A stretch of DNA of 64,000 nt. Origin: Paragorgia papillata. Its lineage: Eukaryota; Cnidaria; Anthozoa; Scleralcyonacea; Coralliidae. Both the position numbers and the translations under genes were made by a program. The stretch spans positions 62,001-126,000 of the forward strand of contig JAWNZC010000316.1 of assembly GCA_035771165.1 (NCBI GenBank), in the 5' to 3' direction. Of this stretch, positions 46,272-59,048 are shown piece by piece. The notes beneath the pieces are model-generated. The model worked only from the letters and a program-made list of their open reading frames with translations. It was not told where the DNA came from and made no database searches. Numbering within the stretch: the stretch's first letter is position 1; each line of letters starts with the position of its first letter.

Positions 46272-46275
<4 letters not shown>

Positions 46276-46330
46276 AACTAAAATGTTTTATTTACTCGAG
46301 ATTCACGCACTAGGCGATCATCAGACTAAT
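46272..46330 (-). other. TA-adjacent hammerhead-like motif, copy B2 (mutated)
   Basis: Same motif, but the invariant GAAAC reads GAATC (plus strand gattcac near 46,300), so the core is broken in this copy. Confidence 0.4.
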
Positions 46331-47072
46331 TACAGGCGTAAAATTTATTCTCATGATGGCACTTAGCTAAGAATTTGGACTTTTATTTAAAATAGAAGAC
46401 TTATCTGAATTAATTTAAAATGCAAATGTTTTCTGCTAAGCACAAGTTGCAGGGCTTTGCTCCAGCTTTATACGCACTAACGCGCTTAATGATTGACCAA
46501 TTAATTGGTAGATATTACGCCACACAATACGCCATCATTCTAATTAAAATTTGTACAGAAACACCATTATACGCCATCCACGTTATCAAACGCCATACAA
46601 TTCGACATCCATGGACAGTAATGAGAATTTACGCTTTTTATTTGCGTTAATATTTTAACGTTTAATTTATTTTTGATGGGTTATTTTATAAAGGAATTAT
46701 AAAATAACAGGTGTCCTATACGCACGCTCTGATTGGACGAGTACAGAGACACGTTTTCCCGTGTTCCTGTCGAGTTATAGAAATACTTGTGGAAGTTTGG
46801 AAGAACTCGTATTGAAACACGGAAAATGTTTTCTATTTCTTAAATACAAACATTTTCAAAGAATATCCTTCCTACTCGAGTGTAATTTTGCGGGTAATTT
46901 GCGTGTAAGTGGACTTCACGCGTGTCGAGATTACACCCTTCCCGGGTGCCGGGCCTTCGGCCTTCCACCCGGGCTCGGGGATCAATATCTCGTAGTAAGA
47001 AGAGATAGCAAGTGAGAATATATAATAGAGTACTCCCAATAAACTGACCGGGCATCAAAACATAATGCTTAC

Positions 47073-47332
47073 TTCAAAATCCACTTCCAAAGTAACTGGA
47101 ACTGATGCGAATTTCCATGAATTTCCTTTTTCTCCAAATAATGACCAAACATTAACTAAATTCACTGAACCAATCCCTCTTAAATAAACATTAAGGGAAC
47201 CAATACTGCTTCCATACATGTGATAGTAGAAACTTAAACAACGTGTTTGATTTCTGGAAATTGTAGGAGAAACAAGCCAGGCTTTGTCACCTCTTGTTCT
47301 TGGCGAGGAGACTTCAATGTACATGTAATAAC
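47073..47332 (-). CDS. MAM domain exon 2, module B2
   Basis: 260 nt, phase 1 in and 0 out, identical translation to the other copies. The donor context is followed by cataatgcttac as in copy C. It joins B2 exons 1 and 3 in frame, giving a complete uninterrupted MAM domain. Confidence 0.93.
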
Positions 47333-47543
47333 CTAAAAAATAATTATTTACTTTTTTAATTTTATCATCACAACAATATTTGTTTTGTTTATGTACATGC
47401 ATACAGCTTGAATAAACTTTAGGGCCGATCACATGAGGCGAGTTGGCAGTTATAACAAGGCTGATTCGTCTGATTAAGATCGTACTGTGGAATTTATTCA
47501 AATCTTGTTTTGCAGCCAGAGAAAGAAGTCGTGACACGACCTT

Positions 47544-47699
47544 GTCTGTAAGCTAGGACAACCCAGCCTGTAAACTAGGACAGTCCAACCTGTAAGCTAG
47601 GACAGTCCAGCCTGTAAGCTAGGACAGCCCAGCCCTGTAAGCTAGGACAGTCCAGCCTGTAAGCTAGAACAGCCCAGCATGTAAGATAGGACGGTCCTG
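47544..47699. repeat. 22-bp intronic minisatellite, 7 copies (B2)
   Basis: Same as B1. Confidence 0.9.
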
Positions 47700-48697
47700 G
47701 CTCATGTACGTATATCCTTAGGCAAAGTTAACTGCAGATCTAGTAAGCTAGCGATCTTTTCCTTTAACGCCTTGGCGCCCGAGAACTCTCCCCTGGACGA
47801 GTAAAATCGTCTGGCGTTAATAGCCAGAGTAAAATAATAAAAGTCGACAGTGAAAGAGTTAAAGACCTTAAAAATTCATTACAAATGTTAAGTTCTGGCT
47901 TGTACAATACACGATGATGTATACGAGGACATACGATGACGTTGGGTGACTACAACTACTGCTTTAGCAGTATACTAGTGCTATTAAATAGAAGATACTG
48001 GAAAGCATTTTGGTGGTTGTAGTGATGTAGTCGCCCAACGCTATCAAACGTCATCGCCTGTGCAAATGGCCTATGTGACAATTAGACAACGAGGCCCAAG
48101 TGGACAACGGTAACGAGTTGTTTTCAAGAAACCTTAGAGAGCCATCTTTTTTACAGCGCATGTAATTACATAGTCACTTCGAAATTCTTTGTTTCAAGTC
48201 GTATTTCCTTCATCAATACTGGATGAGGGACGTACATTTAGTTTATATCAAACATTCATGAGAGACAATTAGACTAAACGTCCCTCATTACTATTAATAA
48301 CCATCCGGCGATGCTAGCAGATTGGCACACTGCTAAAGAAAAATGTTTGTAAACAATGTTAACAGAATAGTCTCTCTGGGTAACCCTGTCAAGATTGTTG
48401 CAAAGCTAAATTCATCTTTTATATTTAACCTTGTTTTACCCTCCAAAACTTAAGGGATAACAATTTGTCTTTGCGCGTGTGTCCATACTTTTGTTTATTT
48501 CTTCGGTCAGTTCGGTGACCATGTAATTACAAAGCAAATGGAAGGCATTTTGGATTATTAGTGGTTAAATGCCCCTCAAGCCTCGGGAGGGTTTGTGGAA
48601 GTCGCTCGAATTCCATGCATTTACTTATAACAACAGTTGTAGTACTTATTTTTAATTTACAGTTTGGATCTTGGCAAGATAGCCATATAAAGTTTAC

Positions 48698-48850
48698 CTG
48701 AACTACTACCAGTTGTATGGTCCGCATTTGGACCTGTAACACTGCTTGGGGTACTTCCATTAAGTCTTGTCCAATCAAAGTTGTCTCCAGTAGATATGTT
48801 TCTCCATGCGCATAAACCACTTTCAAAGTCGCACGAAACTGAAGCTGTAC
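48698..48850 (-). CDS. MAM domain exon 1, module B2
   Basis: 153 nt, B-type start ([17 protein letters not shown] where B1 has A), acceptor cttcacag, donor GTAAAC. The LINE-free site lies just below the exon (agccatataaag), confirming the empty state in a second B module. Confidence 0.92.
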
Positions 48851-49573
48851 CTGTGAAGACATTTTATTGTTAGTTTTGCTCATTTTTAGATCAGTTAATT
48901 AAGAGCAGCAACGACTCAACTCAACTTTTTTATCGCAAATTTTATTGAAATATATTACATTCCTATTAGTCATAAGTTCTTTTGTCTTGGCTGATTAGTT
49001 CCATCCGTACTGATCTGAGAGCTTACGAAACAAAAGAAAATGTCGCGTGAAGAGACACGTGCTAATTGCCCATAGTTGGGGCAGTGATCGCCCTCGCGAG
49101 TGATACGCTTCAGAAGGGAACAAACATGACGAGTATACGCGAGGTGAGGTTGACTTGAGATGAAAATGGCTGTGTCACCGGTAGGGGGTAGCCTATTTGT
49201 GAGATAGTACTGTATTGCCCACTTTACCTCCCTGTCTAATATCGTATTCTGTGACGTCGTTTAGCCAATTAACGAACGTTGGCAATAACATCAAGGTAAA
49301 CAAAGATGATGACTATCTGAGAAGAAGCTTTGAATCACTGATTTTAAAGAACAAACTATTGAAAAATACAGCAGTAATATTTTTTGTATCAAATTAATAT
49401 TAACGACGAGAACGTTTTGGCGTTGCGATTGTTTATCTTATCTATTTATTTATTTAACTGTCAACGTTTGTAGGCGTGACGGACAATTAAAATTTGCAGA
49501 ATTACACGACTATCAGAATTTATTTTCATTTTACATGTTGGAATTTTTTAAGTGCATCAAACGAAATTCTTAC

Positions 49574-49697
49574 CAGAAGAATTTGTGACACCATCTTCTG
49601 TGAATCCTTCTTGACAAGTACAGATAAAAGAACCAATGGTGTTGTTACATGTAGCATTTTGATGACATACTGTTGAGTTCAGACTACATATCATTTA
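49574..49697 (-). pseudogene. EGF-like exon EGF-2, damaged
   Basis: Homologous to EGF-1 from the VC/ATC cysteines to the end and with the same donor. An 8-bp deletion (tcgtcaac, present at 17,763-17,770) removes the DVDE start. The Cys frame then meets TAA a few codons upstream, and no acceptor lies between. Because EGF exons are phase 1-1, skipping it would leave MAM C joined to MAM B2 in frame. Also lacks the sixth cysteine, as EGF-1 does. The upper end is approximate. Confidence 0.75.
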
Positions 49698-51470
49698 AAA
49701 TAAACCTTTCTCAAATTATAAATTAAAACTCAGTAATTGACTTAATTAAACATATCAGATGAGAGTTACTTGTAATATGCAGCAGTGGTTTGTTAACTAT
49801 AGCACGCATGACTAAATAACGTTAAGAATATATTTTCCAACTGACCAAGGGTCAGCTAGGATCGTCCTCTACACTACGTGATTCTAAGACCCCGTTTACA
49901 CTAGAGCAAAAGTATCCGGATTCACATTGTTTTTTATTCCCATGAGGATGAAAAACAATGTGAATCCGGATACTTTTGCTCTAGTGTAAACGGGGCATTA
50001 GTTGGAGTCGCTGCACGTGCTCCCAAACGTCTGTTTGTCAGAGGAAATTTGTCCCCCCTCTCCTCCCAAGGAGAAACATATTTACTAGCAGCCTGTCACA
50101 GCACAACATTCCTTGCTTTGTGTTTGACAATCAATCAGCTCTTCTCCAGCTGCTTACTTGAGTAGAAAATTTCTTTCTAACATTTTTGTCACCAAAATAT
50201 CAGCTCTAGTAAAAACACGAACTACAGTAGTCGAATCTTAGCTGAAACGAGCAAATTGTATCCTCTGTCTTAAATACCTTCCAAGCATACCTCAGTTCTT
50301 AAAGACTAAAACCTTTCCTCTGATTGGTGGAAGTGTGCACATGACAGAACACGAGATCAGTGCATGTTGTGAAGTTCATCCATGATCATCAGACGGGGAG
50401 GTGAAGTGAACAGTAGGAGGCGGAGCGTAATAGCGTGGCGACTGAAAATTATTTTCGTTCCCACGAAAAACTAAATTCGAGAGGCAAATCACTTTAAAAA
50501 ATCACGTACACTTTGCAAAAAAATCTCAATTCTTACTAAGGCAAAACGTGGGATAGATCATACATTTTCGCCAAAGTTTGACTAAGAATTTGTTTTTGAA
50601 AAAACCTCAGATCTTCAGAAATGAGGTTCCAATTGACCAATTAAAATAAAGTTAATAATTTTATTGGCAGATAGATTTCAGAAAAGATCGGATAATTCTA
50701 TAGCTAAACCTGACGTTGCATAACAAAAAATAATTATAAACTATACGATTTGTTGCTTTCAAAAGATCATAAAAACGCACTTCAAAATGTAAGAAATAGT
50801 GTTTCAGAGATCCTAAAAATAGAGAATTTCCTGTGGGAGCATGATCCGGGACTCCCCCCCTAAGTAACAAAGCCAAAGGCGTTTCATCGGATTCCCCAAC
50901 CCCCTCATTTTCCATGGCTTTGCCGCTGAACGAATGTCAGCTTCTGGTGCACCGACACAGCTCCTATAACTAGGCAAAAATTCAATAGGAAGATTTAACA
51001 TAGACGCATGGCTCTGCTTGAAATGGATCAAAAGTTGAGGATGCCATGAAAAAATGAATAATGACAGCTAGAAACTATGATGATATGATAATATATGGCA
51101 ATGATAAGATTAAAGGCCAGTATATGCAGCCCATAAATTAATTACGCGTTGTCTTATGTATATATCACAGTATATGTACATATACCATTTGGATGGCACT
51201 GCAAGAGAAAGTTACATGCGGGATCTATTACATAATGTATTACGCCTATTACATAATTACTCAGTGGTGGCTTGTTATGAATTTGTTTTGTGACTATTTC
51301 AATCTTTCACAGTCCTTGAACGTTAGATGCACGGTACATGCATTTCGATGGTTCACGTAATTCTATCATCGGTAGCCATCTACATACGCATAACTATATA
51401 GACATGCATGGATGTAATTAACTTGTAAATGGCGCGAGTAGATCAATGAATATTTAGGAACTCGGCAATG
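49698..51470. other. Intron upstream of EGF-2
   Basis: Collinear with 17,791-19,534. No gene. Contains the second snap-back. Confidence 0.5.
49891..49997. mobile_element. Near-perfect snap-back element, copy 2
   Basis: As 17,971-18,076; here the outer bases are cccg/cgggg, extending the pairing. Confidence 0.8.
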
Positions 51471-54189
51471 GCTACAAACATTTCTACAACGGTAACAAAC
51501 AGGGCAAGAACGGTGTGGGAATAATTTTGTGCGAGAGCTGGAAAAGGAATGTGGTTGAAGTACAGAGAACATCAGACAAAACTGATGTTAGTGAAGGTGA
51601 CAACAGAGAGTGGACTACTCAACGTCATATCTGCCTACGCCCCACAAGTTGGATGTAGTGAAGAAGAGAAGGAGCAGTTCAGAGAGGAACTCGAGGATCT
51701 GGTGTGGAGTGTCCCTAGAGAAGAAGACTTGGTGATTGGAGGTGACTTGAACGCGCACGTGGGAGAAGAAGCCGATGGTTACGAGGAGTGCCACAGAGGA
51801 TGGGGTTACGGCCAGAGAAACATCGAAGGAGAACGGATCTTAGAGATGGCAGAGAGCCTGGAACTATTCATTACCAACACGGGGTTTCAGAAAAGTGAAG
51901 AACACAGAGTCACCTATAAGAGTGGTCCAGACTGCACACAGATTGATTTCATTCTGGTTAGGAAACAGAACGGAAAAGACGTTACGAAGGTGATACCCGG
52001 CGAGGCGGCAGCTCACCAACATCGACTGCTAGTGATGGATATGCGGAGGAAGAAGAAGATGACCATGAAGTCCAGGAAAAGACCTCAGAAGATCAAAGTC
52101 TGGAAGCTGGAAGGAGAGAAGAAGACGGAGTATGTAGAGGAAGTTTCCAGAGAAATGGACAACTTCGAAGTACAGACTGTGAAAGAGTACTGGCAAAAAT
52201 TGAAGAATACCGTATTGAGAGTAGCAACAGAAAAATGTGGAAAGACTTCAGGAAGAATGCGGAAAGACCAAGAAACCTGGTGGTGGAGAGAAGATACCCA
52301 GCAAGCCATCAAGAACAAGAAGAGTGCCTTCAAGGAATGGCAAAAAAAACAAGACAGCGGAGTCGAAAGTCCAGTATAAAGAAGCAAAGAAAGAGGCAAA
52401 GAGGGCGGTGGCAAAAGCAAGAGAGGAAACAACAAAGGACTGGTACCAGAAACTAGACACGAAGGAGGGAGAGATAACTATCTACAAAGTCGCAAAGGCA
52501 AGACAGAAAATGAAGGAAGACATCGGGGAAGTAATCGTGATCAGAGACAAAGATGGAAGAATACTATCTCAACCAGAAGATGTGAAGAGACGGTGGAGAG
52601 AGTATTTCAACAGTCTACTAAATGAGGAGAACCCGCATCAGGAGCTGGAGGATATGCCACCTGTGGAGGGACCAGTAACAGACATCATGAAACTGGAGGT
52701 GAAGACAGCGCTGAAGGGAATGAAGAAAGGCAAGGCAGGAGGGCCTTCAGAAGTAACCGTGGAGATGTTAAAAGCCCTAGGAGAGAGGGGGGAGGAGGAG
52801 TATACTTACCGTCTCCTCAGCCTAGTCTGGGAGCAAGAAGAGATTCCGGAACACTGGAGAAGGAGCCTGATCATACCGATCTTCAAAAAGAAAGGAGATG
52901 TTTTACAAGGAAGCAACTACAGGGGAATCAAGTTACTGGAACACATGTTGAAGATTTTTGAGAAGATATTAGACAAAAGACTGAGACAGGTAGTGGAAAT
53001 TGATGATATGCAATTTGGTTTCCGACCAAACAGGGGAACAACAGATGCCATCTTCGTATTGCGGCAGTTACAAGAGAAGACCTTGGAAGGGCAAAAGAGA
53101 CTGTTCCATGCCTTTGTGGACCTCGAGAAGGCATACGATCGTGTGCCCCGAGAGCTAGTTTGGTGGTGCCTGAGGAAGAAAGGTGTGCCAGAGAAGCTGG
53201 TACGGCTAGTGCAATGCACGTATGAAGCGGCGAGCACCGTGGTAAGAACGCCACATGGAGACTCTGATAGCTTTCAGATAGGAGTAGAGCTGCACCAGGG
53301 CTCGGCATTGAGTCCTCTACTCTTCATAGTCGTCCTGGATGGCATAACTGAGGCATGTAGAGACGGAATCCCTTCAGAGACGCTCTATGCAGACGATTTA
53401 GCGTTGTTAAAAACGGCGGAGAAGAAACTGGAAAAAAAAGTTAATGAGTTGGCAAACAACATTAGAAGCCAAAGGCTTGAAGGTGAACACAGAGAAAACC
53501 GAAGTAATGATTAGTTCGAGAACGACAAAACCCAAGCTTAATATTAAAGAGATGCAAGGTATCCGGTTAAACCAAGTCAAGGATTTCAAGTATCTTGGGG
53601 ACGTGATCCAAGAAGACGGCGGCTGTGAGAAAGTTGTGCGGGCACGAGTGCAAGCTGCTTGGCAGAAATGGAGGGACTTCTCAAGTGTGATTTGTGACAG
53701 GAAGTTACTAGATAGGCTGAAGACCAAGATATACAGAACAGTGATAAGACCGGTGCTAATGTACGGTGCAGAGACCTGGCCCCTAAAAAGAAAGGAGGAA
53801 CTTATACTTATAAGAACAGAGATGAGAATGCTACGTTGGGCGCAGGGCATGTACCTGAGAAAGAAAAAAAGACCAATGAAACAGTGAGAGAGATGGCAGA
53901 AGTAGAATGTATTGAAGAGAAACTACGAGACGTCCGTCTACAATGGTATGGACACGTATACAGAAGAAAGGAAGATCATCCATTGAGAAGAATGGTGGAC
54001 ATGCCAATCCCAGGAAAAAGGAAAAGAGGAAGACCACACAAGAGATGGGAAGACACAGTAAAAGAAGATATGAAACGAAGGAATATGACAAATGAAGATG
54101 TCAACGACAGAGCCCAATGGCGACGAAAGCTCCTCTCCAGGCCGACCTCATAAGGGATAAGGTCCAGAAGAAGAAGTATGTCTGGACTA
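51471..54189 (+). mobile_element. RTE-like LINE, 5'-truncated, copy 2
   Basis: Same insertion as 19,535-22,250. Frame breaks differ. Near the 5' end it has lost one base (ggtaacaaac for ggtaaacaaac). The A run at 52,341-52,348 is eight long (seven would keep the frame). The RT is then open from the linker through LYADDLAL to an eight-A run near 53,431-53,438. Both copies share a frame break before the C-terminal WYGHVYRR segment. Better preserved than copy 1 but inactive. Confidence 0.9.
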
Positions 54190-54775
54190 AACCGTGGAAT
54201 AGGTACAATTTTCATTGAGGAAACAATTCCGTGTCTTGTAGGTCTAATATGTTGGCTTGGACTTGAAAAAGTAAAAATTCCCTTTGCTTCAAATACTGAG
54301 TTTCCAATTGAACGTAATTCTATTGTCCCCATAGCCAGGTCTGACATTTTAAACAAATTTAATAAATTATTGTTTATTTATTATATACCTATTACAATAT
54401 TATCGAAATTTACTGGGTCAAAATAATTAAAAAGATGTTTGCAATGCCCAACAGAAAACACAATACTTGAGAAAGCAACCGCGCGTTGTCTGGATATCCA
54501 TTTGGACAGACCGTGCATCGACCAATCAGAATTTAAAACACTGCTTAACAAATAAAGATAATTAAAAGCTCCATTTATATGTATAGTCCGCGGTTGACGT
54601 CATTTGAATACGAAAGAAGCTGAGCAGAGACGGAAGACGGAAGGTGATAGTCTTTTGCACTTTTGTGTTCCAATGTCGCCGCGTCAAACGTAGCTTTACC
54701 TCTTTCGCCCCCAAAGGTGACAAAAGTCGACAAAAGTCGACTTTTATTATTTTACTCTGTCACTAACGCCAGAAT

Positions 54776-54814
<39 letters not shown>

Positions 54815-54992
54815 GGGGAGAAATCTGGCAGCAAAAGGGTTATACGAATATAAATATGCACGAAAAAGCTATGCTTTTATAAGTTGCGCATTTTAAAATG
54901 CTTCGAGGCACTTTTTCCAGGTTCAAATAGCGTCAAACGTACCTTTAGAAGAATACATATGTACACGAGCTGTATGTTTAAATTGCTTTAGA
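54190..54992. other. Intron segment between LINE and minisatellite, copy 2
   Basis: Nearly identical to 22,251-23,063, including the dispersed repeat. No gene. Confidence 0.55.
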
Positions 54993-57109
54993 CATAACAC
55001 CATACTATCTGCATTACAACACCATGCTATCTGCATTGCAACATCATACTATCTGCATTAGAACATCACACTATCTGCATTACAACATCATGCATGCTGT
55101 CTGAATTACAACACCACACTATCTGCATTGCAACATCATACTATCTGCATTACAACATATCATACTATCTGCGTTACAACATCACACTATCTGCATTGCA
55201 ACACCATACTATCTGCATTACAACACCATGCTATCTGCATTACAACACCATGCTATCTGCATTGCAACACCATACTTATCTGCATTACAACATCATAGTA
55301 TCTGCATTACAACATCATACGATCTGCATTGCAACATCATACTATCTGCATTACAACACCATACTATCTGCATTACAACATCATACTATCTGCATTACAA
55401 CATCATAGTATCTGCATTACAACACCATACTATCTGCATTACAACACCATACTATTATCTACATTACAACACCATACTAATCTGCATTACAACATCATAG
55501 TATCTGCATTACAACATCATAGTATCTGCATTACAACATCATACTATCTGCATTACAACACCATACTATCTGCATTACAACATCATACTATCTGCATTAC
55601 AACACCATACTATCTGCATTACAACACCATACTATCTGCATTACAACACCATACTATCTGCATTACAACACCATACTATCTGCATTACAACACCATACTA
55701 TTATCTACATTACAACACCATACTATCTGCATTACAATACCATACTATCTGCATTACAACACCATACTATCTGCATTACAACACCATACTATCTGCATTA
55801 CAACATCATAGTATCTGCATTACAACATCATACTATCTGCATTGCAACATCATACTATCTGCATTACAACACCATACTATCTGCATTACAACATCATACT
55901 ATCTGCATTACAACATCATACTATCTGCATTACAACACCATACTATCTGCATTACAACATCATACTATCTGCGTTGCAACACCATACTATCTGCATTACA
56001 ACATCACACTATCTGCATTACAACATCATACTATCTGCATTACAACATCACACTATCTGCATTACAACATCATACTATCTGCATTACAACATCATACTAT
56101 CTGCATTACAACACCATACTATCTGCATTACAACACCATACTATCTGCATTACAACACCATACTATCTGCATTACAACATCACACTATCTGCATTACAAC
56201 ATCATACTATCTGCATTACAACATCACACTATCTGCATTACAACATCATACTATCTGCATTACAACATCATACTATCTGCATTACAACACCATACTATCT
56301 GCATTACAACACCATACTATCTGCATTACAACATCATACTATCTGCATTACAACATCATACTATCTGCATTGCAACATCATACTATCTGCATTACAACAC
56401 CATACTATCTGCATTACAACATCATACTATCTGCATTACAACATCATACTATCTGCATTACAACATAATACTATCTGCATTACAACATCACACTATCTGC
56501 ATTGCAACACCATACTATCTGCATTACAACACCATACTATCTGCATTACAACACCATACTATCTGCATTACAACATCATAGTATCTGCATTACAACATCA
56601 TACTATCTACATTACAACACCATACTATCTGCATTACAACACCATACTATTATCTACATTACAACACCATACTATCTGCATTACAATACCATACTATCTG
56701 CATTACAACACCATACTATCTGCATTACAACACCATACTATCTGCATTACAACATCATAGTATCTGCATTACAACATCATACTATCTGCATTGCAACATC
56801 ATACTATCTGCATTACAACATCATACTATCTGCATTACAACACCATACTATCTGCATTACAACATCATACTATCTGCATTACAACATCATAGTATCTGCA
56901 TTACAACACCATACTATCTGCATTACAACATCACACTATCTGCATTACAACATCATACTATCTGCATTACAACACCATACTATCTGCATTACAACATCAC
57001 ACTATCTGCATTACAGCATCATACTATCTGCATTAGAACATCATACTATCTGCATTGCAACATCATACTATCTGCATTACAACACCATACTATCTGTATT
57101 ACAACATTA
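54993..57109. repeat. Large 22-bp minisatellite, about 96 copies
   Basis: Same unit as at 23,064. The first units and last units match those of the 8-kb array (including the odd catgcatgctgtctgaatt unit), while the interior is about 5.9 kb shorter. All three plus frames are open over long stretches here too. Confidence 0.97.
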
Positions 57110-57542
57110 CGTATTTGTCTTACATTACAAAATATTGGACTGACACGTGACGCCAATGTAGACGTTTGATTGGACAAGTGTTTGTGCGGATATATTAATT
57201 AGCATTATAAGACCATTGATTTCATTGGTTCTTGATAAACAAAAGTAAATGAATATAGCGCTCAAGCAAGCAGGCATTTGAAGAAGGGAATGAACCATAT
57301 AAAAACACCTGCATATATGAGGCTAAGAATTAGCCTGAATATACCAGGCAGCTTTTATAAATTCAGGTAACATCAGAATTAAACATCAGATATATTCTTG
57401 ACAAAGATAAGTAGATAACACAGAATTCTGGGTCAAAACTATATATTGTTTTTTATACAATTGTCCAAATTAAATTAGTTGATCATAAGTATAGACTCAA
57501 GTCACTCACAAAATAAATGATAAAGTATATTGTTAACATATT

Positions 57543-58462
57543 TAACAGTTATACCATGAGCTCGAGTCGTATATGAGCTCATAGCCAACGAGGCGCTTCG
57601 CCGAGTTGGCTATTAGTTCGTATACGACGAGAGCGAATGGTATAACTGTTTTATTATATAGCCAAGCACTGTACAAGAGACAAAATTACAGCGAAATGTT
57701 TGAAACGACAAACTTCCGGCATAGGAAACAGGCAACTAATACTTCCGCCATGCGTAATGACGCATTCACACAGAGTTTCTCGCTGAGCTGTTCGGCAAAC
57801 AGCTTCAGTGAAATGTTGCATAAATGTTGCTCGAGAGGCAAAAAATGTGTTGAGCAGATCAACAAAAAAGATTAAAAGGTACCTTTATGAAGTCAAAAGG
57901 TGGGTCAGTTGTTTATATTAGCGTTGCTGTCGGAAAAAAGCGGTTTTGATTTCATGCAAAAATGAAACTGAAACACCTTCGGCAGTGAAACTAAATTACT
58001 TAGTTGGTTGTTTTTGAAAAACAACATGCTTTTTACTACTTCAAATGCTTATCTAAATAAAAAAAGTCTCTTTACTGGTGATCTCCTAGGAAATGTGTGT
58101 TGTAAGCTTGATTTTAACCGTGAGTTTCTTTGTTTGGCAACAAATTAATATCAACCCGATAATTTAGTCGGGTTTTTGAAGTAAAAAGACGGGTTTTTGA
58201 AGGTGAATTTCACCATTTAACATGCTAAATTGTGTATTTGTTAATGTATTTTTACACAATGTTGTTTTTTTATACATTGGTTTGAGGGTGTTGATGTTTT
58301 TCTGTATAAAAATCCGTCAATTTCAACTCTTTTTGGCAGTTTTAAAAAACATGCCGCCATCTTGTTTTTCCTCTACTAGTAGGATATGAGCTGATAGCCT
58401 GGTAGTAGGGAACCAATCAGATTACGCAAAAGCTCATATCCGATAGCATGCTATATAATAAT
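57543..58462. mobile_element. Insertion of about 920 bp, copy before C
   Basis: Same as 31,535-32,455. Inverted 12-bp ends at 57,651-57,662 and 58,450-58,461. Confidence 0.6.
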
Positions 58463-58674
58463 TTAAATTAGATATGATTAGATGTGTATTCCATCCATCG
58501 CTATTATTATCTCATTATTATGACCTCGACTGTTATGCAATCAAAAATATGAAATTCGACCTCGACTAACACCATTTAGTATAAATACACCGGTAATTAT
58601 AGAAAATCACGCGCGCTGATTGGTCGAGCTACTTCGGATTAATTCTCGATAATCACCTACAGCGTTTATTCGAA

Positions 58675-58809
58675 ATGGCCGCCAGCCAAGTTGTCAATGC
58701 GACAGACGAGGAAATTAACAATTTTAAAGAAAATGTTGTTCCTAAAAGTACGAAAATGTGTATTTATACTAAAACAATTATTCGCCTCAGGCTCAGTGAA
58801 TATCGGTGA
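58675..58809 (+). pseudogene. 44-codon Crypton-like N-terminal remnant, copy 2
   Basis: Same reading as 32,668-32,802, next to the hairpin at 58,774-58,876. Confidence 0.4.
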
Positions 58810-58936
58810 ATAATAACCTCGACTTCGTCTCGGTTATTATACACCGATATTCACCTCGTCTTCGGCGAATAATTGTTAAATATTTTTCTTATGTACAAAA
58901 CTAACCCAGTAGTTGTAAGGTTTAACAAACAGTTAC

Positions 58937-59048
58937 CTGGCTTCGAATCCAAGGGATAGTTAGAACATCTTCTGTTCAATTGAACTGTGACGTCATCAAT
59001 TGCTATATCTCCTTGATACGAAGGGCCTGCAACACCTTCAAATATTAT
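58937..59048 (-). CDS. MAM domain exon 3, module C
   Basis: 112 nt, phase 0 in and 1 out, A-type residues (IIFEGVAGPSYQGD, VQLNRRC). Intact splice sites. It pairs with a B-like exon 2 region, so module C is a hybrid. Confidence 0.92.

Larger units (their letters stand above)
45260..46847. mobile_element. Long inverted-repeat element, copy B2
   Basis: As 3,979-5,579, with a deletion of about 45 bp after the left end (near 45,300). Mostly A-like in its inner part. Confidence 0.6.
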
